Source: Paenisporosarcina sp050269735
GTDB taxonomy: Bacteria; Bacillota; Bacilli; Bacillales_A; Planococcaceae
Reading direction: 5' to 3'
Length of the DNA stretch: 64,000 nt
Assembly: GCF_050269735.1 (NCBI RefSeq)
Contig: NZ_JBNNIX010000005.1
Coordinates: 1 to 64,000, forward strand
The first letter of the stretch is position 1. Every line of letters begins with the position of its first letter. Positions 59,867-64,000 of the stretch are shown here, one piece after another. The notes under the pieces are model-generated. The model made no database searches. It worked only from the letters and a program-made list of their open reading frames with translations, and was not told the origin of the DNA. A program made the position numbers and the translations under genes.

Positions 59867-60487
59867 TTGGAAAAGGAACTTTTGGCAGTCTTTGATGAAA
59901 AGCATCAAAAGGTCGGGGAAAACACAAGAGCAATGGTTCACCAAGAGGGGCTATGGCATGAAACCTTTCATTGTTGGTTTGTCCAAAAGATTAATGGCGT
60001 GCCCCACCTATATTTCCAACTAAGAAGCAATTTGAAAAAAGATTTCCCAGGTCTTTTGGACATAACAGCAGCTGGGCATCTATTAGCTCACGAAAAAGTA
60101 AGTGATGGCATTCGTGAAGTAGAGGAAGAACTCGGTGTTGATCTTGGTATGGAAGATCTTAGACCGATAGGTATTTTGAAAGACAGCATTGTGCAAAGGA
60201 ATTTTATTGATATTGAATTTGCGCATACGTATGTATACATTATCGGGCGCGGTAGTCCTTCTTTCCGTTTACAGGAAGAAGAAGTCAGTGCCATATATTC
60301 AGCACCTATTAATGATGTGATAAGTTTATACAAGCGTGAGGTTGACCATATAGCAATGCATTGTATACATTCTAATTCCATTACCCATTCATCGCTCAAC
60401 GTGAAGATTGGAGACTTTGTACCGCATAGCCAAGAATATATGGGAAAAGTATTGAAATCAATAAATCATATAGGAGGCATGATATGA
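59867..60487 (+). CDS. Nudix hydrolase
   Basis: The 206-residue protein has a complete Nudix box: GHLLAHEKVSDGIREVEEEL followed by GV, with the REVEEE metal ligands. The N-terminal MEKELLAVFDEKHQKVGENT and HETFHCWFVQK resemble the isopentenyl-diphosphate isomerase-like Nudix group. The start is TTG at 59867 after GTGGTGA; no better start is present. It overlaps the dipeptidase gene by 4 bases. Confidence 0.85.
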   Translation: MEKELLAVFDEKHQKVGENTRAMVHQEGLWHETFHCWFVQKINGVPHLYFQLRSNLKKDFPGLLDITAAGHLLAHEKVSDGIREVEEELGVDLGMEDLRPIGILKDSIVQRNFIDIEFAHTYVYIIGRGSPSFRLQEEEVSAIYSAPINDVISLYKREVDHIAMHCIHSNSITHSSLNVKIGDFVPHSQEYMGKVLKSINHIGGMI

Positions 60488-61428
60488 AGGTCATCGATTT
60501 ACATTGTGATGTTTTATATAAATTATCGATAACGGATGAATTGCTTCCCTATGAAAATGCAGAACGTCTGCAAGCTAATAAAAATAGATTGATTGCTGGG
60601 GAAGTCCAAGTGCAGTTTTTTGCCATATTCATTTCTCCCGAAGTACCTCAAAATGAAAAGTTCATGGCTGCTCTTCGTCAAGTTGAATTGTTTCATACAC
60701 ATGTGCTTGCTCCGAATCCAGAAATGGTCCACATTACAGATTGGATGCAGATTGATCAACTAGGAGAGAATGAAATCGGTGCTGTGCTAACACTTGAAGG
60801 TGCAGATGCTTTTGGAGAAGACCTTGGAAAGTTGAAAGCTTTGCTCAATGCAGGGGTGAAGCTCGTAGGTCTTACTTGGAATCATGCCAATTCGGTGGCA
60901 CATGGAGCGGATGAACCATCTCATTTAGGCTTGACGCCATTCGGCTGTGAAGTAGTGGAATTATTGAATGAGCATAATGTTTTGATTGATGTATCCCATT
61001 TGAATGAACAGTCATTTTGGGATGTAATTGCAAAAGCGAAACATTTGATTGCCAGCCATTCCAATGTAAGAAGCCTTTGTGACCATCCACGAAATTTAAC
61101 CGATGAACAAGCCAAAGCCTTGGTCGATAAAGGAGGACACATACACATCGTGTATTATCCACCGTTTATCCACAAAGAGGCAAATCCAGTTACACTTGAA
61201 CACTTGATGCATCACTTTACTCATTTCTCGAAGTTAGTAGGTGTTCAGCATTTAGGACTGGGCTCAGATTTTGATGGCATTAGTGTCTTTGTCGAAGGGT
61301 TGCATGATGCAAGTGAAACGCAGAATGTGGTGAAGACTCTAAGTGAATATTTTACCGAAGAAGAGGTTCGAGGAATTGCCTCAAACAATTTCAAAAACTA
61401 CATTCAAAAAGTGATTGCTACTAGTTAG
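60484..61428 (+). CDS. Membrane dipeptidase-like peptidase, M19 family
   Basis: The 314-residue protein has M19 metal motifs: IDLHCDVLYK near the start, EGADAFGED, VDVSHLNEQSFWD-like (LIDVSHLN), ASHSNVRSLCDHPRN and GLGSDFDG. These bind two zinc ions for dipeptide cleavage. No signal peptide is seen, so it is cytoplasmic. AGGAGG in the Nudix gene end precedes the ATG. It is the last gene of a tight run from 58235. Confidence 0.9.
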   Translation: MKVIDLHCDVLYKLSITDELLPYENAERLQANKNRLIAGEVQVQFFAIFISPEVPQNEKFMAALRQVELFHTHVLAPNPEMVHITDWMQIDQLGENEIGAVLTLEGADAFGEDLGKLKALLNAGVKLVGLTWNHANSVAHGADEPSHLGLTPFGCEVVELLNEHNVLIDVSHLNEQSFWDVIAKAKHLIASHSNVRSLCDHPRNLTDEQAKALVDKGGHIHIVYYPPFIHKEANPVTLEHLMHHFTHFSKLVGVQHLGLGSDFDGISVFVEGLHDASETQNVVKTLSEYFTEEEVRGIASNNFKNYIQKVIATS

Positions 61429-61445
61429 CAGTCGCTTTTTTGTTT
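61413..61445 (+). terminator. Terminator of the dipeptidase gene
   Basis: GATTGCTA at 61413-61420 pairs with TAGCAGTC at 61426-61433 (one G-T), followed by GCTTTTTTGTTT. It overlaps the stop codon. Confidence 0.82.
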
Positions 61446-61524
61446 GGATAGCACTTTCCTTGAAACTTTTAAAAGCTTCAATCGTATTAAAGAATAGAAA
61501 ACATTCAAGAAAAGAGGAAAGTAA

Positions 61525-63192
61525 ATGGGATTAACATTCCTTTATAGCATCGTGATTGCGATTGTTGCTGCATTACTGATTATGCCGCTGACGTTGCCTA
61601 AAGAAAAACGCAAAGGAATTGTCGCTGGTATTGTTGGAACTGCTATTGGATTAGTAATTATTATCTTCACTTTCTATTATGTAACGAATATCGATCGAAA
61701 TCTGTCCGCTCTTTGGCCGCTTGCCATTTTGGCGACAGGTCTTGGCTTATTTTCAGCAACCGGGAAAGTACGTCTAGTTAAAGGGGTGCTTTTCCTTGCA
61801 GCCCTTGTATTTGGGGGCTACATGTTAAGTGCTTTGTTGTTTAACGCAGATGAAAAATTCGACTCCGCACAAATGAAACAAGAAGTCGAAATCGAAGCCT
61901 TTGATGAAAAGGAAACACCTGCAAGTGTTCCACCAAAATTCGCACGCAACAAAATGAAAAAGGCATTTGGTCAAGTGCCGAATACGAGTTATTACGAATT
62001 AGGCAGACTGCAAATTCAAAAAGTGGATGATGCCTTTGTTTATATTGCGCCAGTCGAGTTTTCTGGTTTCTTTAAATGGGTGAATGGGGACACCACCCCA
62101 GGTTACTTCACGATGAGTGCAACTGATTCATCGGACAATCCGAAGTTTGTGAAAGCAGAAATGACGTATACACCATCTTCCTTCTTCCAAAAAAATGTTG
62201 CACGCCATTTACGTCTAGAGCTGCCGGAAACGATTTTCCACGGCGACATGCAGCTTGAAATTGATGACGAAGGTAAACCGCATTATATCCGTTCATTCGG
62301 GAAATTCGTATCTGCGCGCAATGGTTTTGAAGTGAGGGGAGTAGCTGTGGTTAATCCACAATCCGGTGACATCAAAACCTATGCATTGAACGAAGCGCCA
62401 GCCTTCATTGATGGATCGGTTTCGCCAGAAGTGGTGAGTTTGCAAAATGGCTATTTCGGAAATTACGTTCACGGATTCTGGAACAGTTTATTCGGCAAGA
62501 AAGATGTGAAATTGCCTTCCGATCAAGGAACGGAAGCGAATGTCAGTCCTATTTTTAATGAGGACGGCGAAATGTATTACTTCACTGATTTCACCAGTCC
62601 AAAAGAAGGCGTGGATTCCATGCTCGGGTATTCATTGACGAATGCACGAACAGGGAAAGCGACTTATTATACAGGTAATATGGAAGAATCATATATGGAT
62701 TCATATGGTGCCCTTCAAATCGTTGAAAAGAAATTCATCGAGAAAAAGTGGTCAGGTGAAATGCCGATTTTGTACAATTTCTACGGGGAAGCAAGCTGGT
62801 TGACGCCAGTACTGGATGCCAATGGATTTTTACAAAACTACTTTATCGTCTCTGCAGCAAATCCGGAAATTTCCGCTTTTGCGAATACACCGAACGAAGC
62901 ATTGAAGCTATATAAAACAGCATTGCAACGTGGTGGTAGTAGCGTGAATGGAAGTTCTAAAGCAGAAGAAGCAACAACTACCGGGAACGTGGAGCGGGTA
63001 TACAAAGAGCGAGTGGGTGATTCCACGCTGGTATCGTTCATGTTGACGAATGGAGCGAATTACTTGGTTTCCACAGATGTGGAACCTATGGCGGTCTACC
63101 TAAAAGAGGGCGATCAAGTGAGCGTGACTTATTTGAATACAGGCGAAATTTTCTTACCTGTTAAAGCAATGAAGATAACCAGTTTGGAATAA
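61525..63192 (+). CDS. Large membrane-anchored protein of unknown function
   Basis: The 555-residue protein has four N-terminal membrane segments (about residues 4-22, 32-52, 60-76 and 86-105) and a long soluble domain. This domain has repeated beta-type motifs (YFTMSATDSSDNPKFVKAEM; FFKWVNGDTTPGYF), a central MEESYMDSYGALQIVEKKF and a small C-terminal OB-like part (VSFMLTNGANYLVSTDVEPM). It is probably external. AAGAGGAAAG precedes the ATG. I do not recognise a functional family. Confidence 0.7.
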   Translation: MGLTFLYSIVIAIVAALLIMPLTLPKEKRKGIVAGIVGTAIGLVIIIFTFYYVTNIDRNLSALWPLAILATGLGLFSATGKVRLVKGVLFLAALVFGGYMLSALLFNADEKFDSAQMKQEVEIEAFDEKETPASVPPKFARNKMKKAFGQVPNTSYYELGRLQIQKVDDAFVYIAPVEFSGFFKWVNGDTTPGYFTMSATDSSDNPKFVKAEMTYTPSSFFQKNVARHLRLELPETIFHGDMQLEIDDEGKPHYIRSFGKFVSARNGFEVRGVAVVNPQSGDIKTYALNEAPAFIDGSVSPEVVSLQNGYFGNYVHGFWNSLFGKKDVKLPSDQGTEANVSPIFNEDGEMYYFTDFTSPKEGVDSMLGYSLTNARTGKATYYTGNMEESYMDSYGALQIVEKKFIEKKWSGEMPILYNFYGEASWLTPVLDANGFLQNYFIVSAANPEISAFANTPNEALKLYKTALQRGGSSVNGSSKAEEATTTGNVERVYKERVGDSTLVSFMLTNGANYLVSTDVEPMAVYLKEGDQVSVTYLNTGEIFLPVKAMKITSLE

Positions 63193-63195
63193 TAG

Positions 63196-63230
63196 AAAGG
63201 CTGTCTCAGTAATTTGAGACAGCCTTTTCT
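63196..63230 (+). terminator. Terminator, first copy of a duplicated hairpin
   Basis: AAAGGCTGTCTCA at 63196-63208 pairs with TGAGACAGCCTTT at 63215-63227, followed by TCTTTTTT. The core is repeated exactly at 63592-63617. Confidence 0.92.
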
Positions 63231-63257
63231 TTTTTGCACTCAATCAAAATAGAGGGT

Positions 63258-63525
63258 GGTCGGCTATTTCTTTCGCTTTCCGCGGACGAAACGCTTGCCT
63301 CCTCGGCTCTGCCTGTGGGGTCAAGCTTGTTCCGTTTTTTCCGCAGGAGTCTTCAGAAATAGCCAACCACATGCCTATTTAGCTAGTTTGCAGAGACATG
63401 CTGATCTGTTAATTGAAGTGGGCGGCGACTTCAGCGGGAACAGCATGAGCTGAAGGCCCCGCAAGAACGTAGTGATGAGGAGACTGAAGCCGTGCCCGCG
63501 AAACGCGTCCGCCGTAAAGGAAATC
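63258..63525. repeat. Palindromic, MITE-like intergenic repeat element
   Basis: GGTCGGCTATTTCT at 63258-63271 is matched by AGAAATAGCCAACC at 63355-63368 with one mismatch. Between them lies CTTTCCGCGGACGAAACGC followed by CTTGCCTCCTCGGCTC; further on, GCGTCCGCCGTAAAGG (63505-63520) is a near complement of its start. This GC-rich sequence is of a type I recall as dispersed in Planococcaceae and Bacillus genomes. Reading frames crossing it are not convincing genes. Confidence 0.65.
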
Positions 63526-63591
63526 AACAGTTTGTTGCATTTTCTATAGTGCAGTTATATACACTCAATTTCTTGTTTGTCTAGAGTTTGT

Positions 63592-63620
63592 GGCTGTCTC
63601 AGTAATTTGAGACAGCCTTT
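63592..63620. terminator. Second copy of the duplicated terminator hairpin
   Basis: GGCTGTCTCA at 63592-63601 pairs with TGAGACAGCC at 63608-63617, identical to 63199-63224 including the GTAATT loop. It lies just after the stop of the minus-strand dehydrogenase gene. Confidence 0.85.
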
Positions 63621-63623
63621 ACC

Positions 63624-64000
63624 TTATTTATTCCTTGTTTTTAAAATGGCCATTTGCTTTTCGTCACGTATTTGCGCAAGTTCATCTATGGTTGAATGGC
63701 CGTACGATTCACGTGATTTCTTAGCTAAACTTGATATGGTTTCCTCATCCATCTTGAGATTTCCTTGAGCATCCCAACTTTTTTCCATGGTCGGACCTAG
63801 ATGACGCATGAATGATTCCATACCACCCTGCCCCCCACCTAAATGCATGCCAAGCATCGGTCCGGTAGCGGCCCAGCGTAACCCGATTGAATCTTTGACG
63901 ATTTCGTCTACGTCTTCCATTGCGACGACGCCTTCATCTACTAAATACATCGCCTCCCGCATCATGGCAAACTGCAAACGGTTGGCAACGAAACCAAAGA
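63624..64000 (-). CDS. 3-hydroxyacyl-CoA dehydrogenase family protein, C-terminal part
   Basis: The frame is open to the window edge and reads GFVANRLQFAMMREAMYLVD, then DEIVKDSIGLRWAATGPMLG. This is the C-terminal domain of 3-hydroxyacyl-CoA dehydrogenases, including 3-hydroxybutyryl-CoA and L-carnitine dehydrogenases. The NAD-binding half lies outside. About 125 residues are present. The C-terminal tail (STIDELAQIRDEKQMAIL) is longer than in short FadB-like forms. Confidence 0.85.
   Translation of the reverse strand, partial: FGFVANRLQFAMMREAMYLVDEGVVAMEDVDEIVKDSIGLRWAATGPMLGMHLGGGQGGMESFMRHLGPTMEKSWDAQGNLKMDEETISSLAKKSRESYGHSTIDELAQIRDEKQMAILKTRNK

Noticed and set aside
63256..63453. 65-codon plus-strand frame
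   Set aside because: It lies wholly inside the GC-rich palindromic repeat element and has no ribosome site.

Overview
The window looks like chromosomal DNA of a spore-forming, low-GC Gram-positive bacterium of the Bacillales, most likely the Planococcaceae (Sporosarcina-like) or a close Bacillaceae relative. Reasons: the rocF-sigW-rsiW-cdaA-cdaR-glmM-glmS order known from Bacillus, a glmS ribozyme, a T-box leader, citR-citA, a ywrD/ywrB/ywrA-like block, yfiY-yfiZ-yfhA siderophore genes, asnO, a YjcZ-type sporulation peptide and strong AGGAGG ribosome binding sites.

Layout. 1-983: end of an rRNA operon (5S) and eight tRNAs (Asn, Thr, Glu, Val, Tyr, Gln, Lys, Ala), closed by a terminator. 1.0-3.7 kb: divergent citR/citA and an acetyltransferase. 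3.7-15.0 kb: arginase; the SigW regulon core with its own SigW promoter; the c-di-AMP cyclase and its regulator CdaR with phosphoglucosamine mutase; a gamma-glutamyltransferase with a two-gene chromate transporter; and glmS behind its ribozyme. 15.0-20.3 kb is an accessory island downstream of glmS. It starts with the scar of a Tn7-like transposon (an N-terminal tnsA fragment, a ccdA fragment and 20-bp repeats), continues with a broken iron-transporter gene that still has a promoter and Fur box, and ends with an apparently intact four-gene Dlt/AlgI-like acylation system (carrier protein, AMP ligase, MBOAT, SGNH hydrolase). 20.5-25.7 kb: PhnA, a DUF899 protein, a ZIP transporter, a T-box-controlled MFS gene, and an IS3-family element inside a 21-bp repeat array.

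25.8-35.0 kb: housekeeping and small genes (histidine phosphatase, YunD-like, fhs, YebC/YeeI, YjcZ, YdaT) and an amino acid permease. 35.1-48.5 kb: an Mta-like MerR regulator, asnO, a DinB protein, a cysteine-rich MarR/flavoprotein/small-protein operon facing a phosphinothricin-acetyltransferase-like gene, a VOC-MFS pair, a DksA-like protein, a sporulation-kinase-like histidine kinase, an SDR and an OsmC protein. 48.6-56.9 kb: a GAF-STAS protein, a LysM-3D wall protein, a Yip1 protein, the FhuF/FecCD/binding-protein siderophore locus under Fur, and a membrane-anchored PstS-like protein. 56.9-64.0 kb: a tight run of small enzymes (one with an in-frame stop, one that seems to start at ATT), a dipeptidase, a large membrane protein, a palindromic repeat element and the end of a 3-hydroxyacyl-CoA dehydrogenase.

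The most unusual structure is a set of intergenic tandem arrays at 24.2/25.6, 32.9, 50.7 and 55.5 kb. They belong to three sequence families, yet all have a period of exactly 21 bp. The best candidate for a little-described functional system is the Dlt-like acylation cluster next to the Tn7-type scar at the glmS attachment site.
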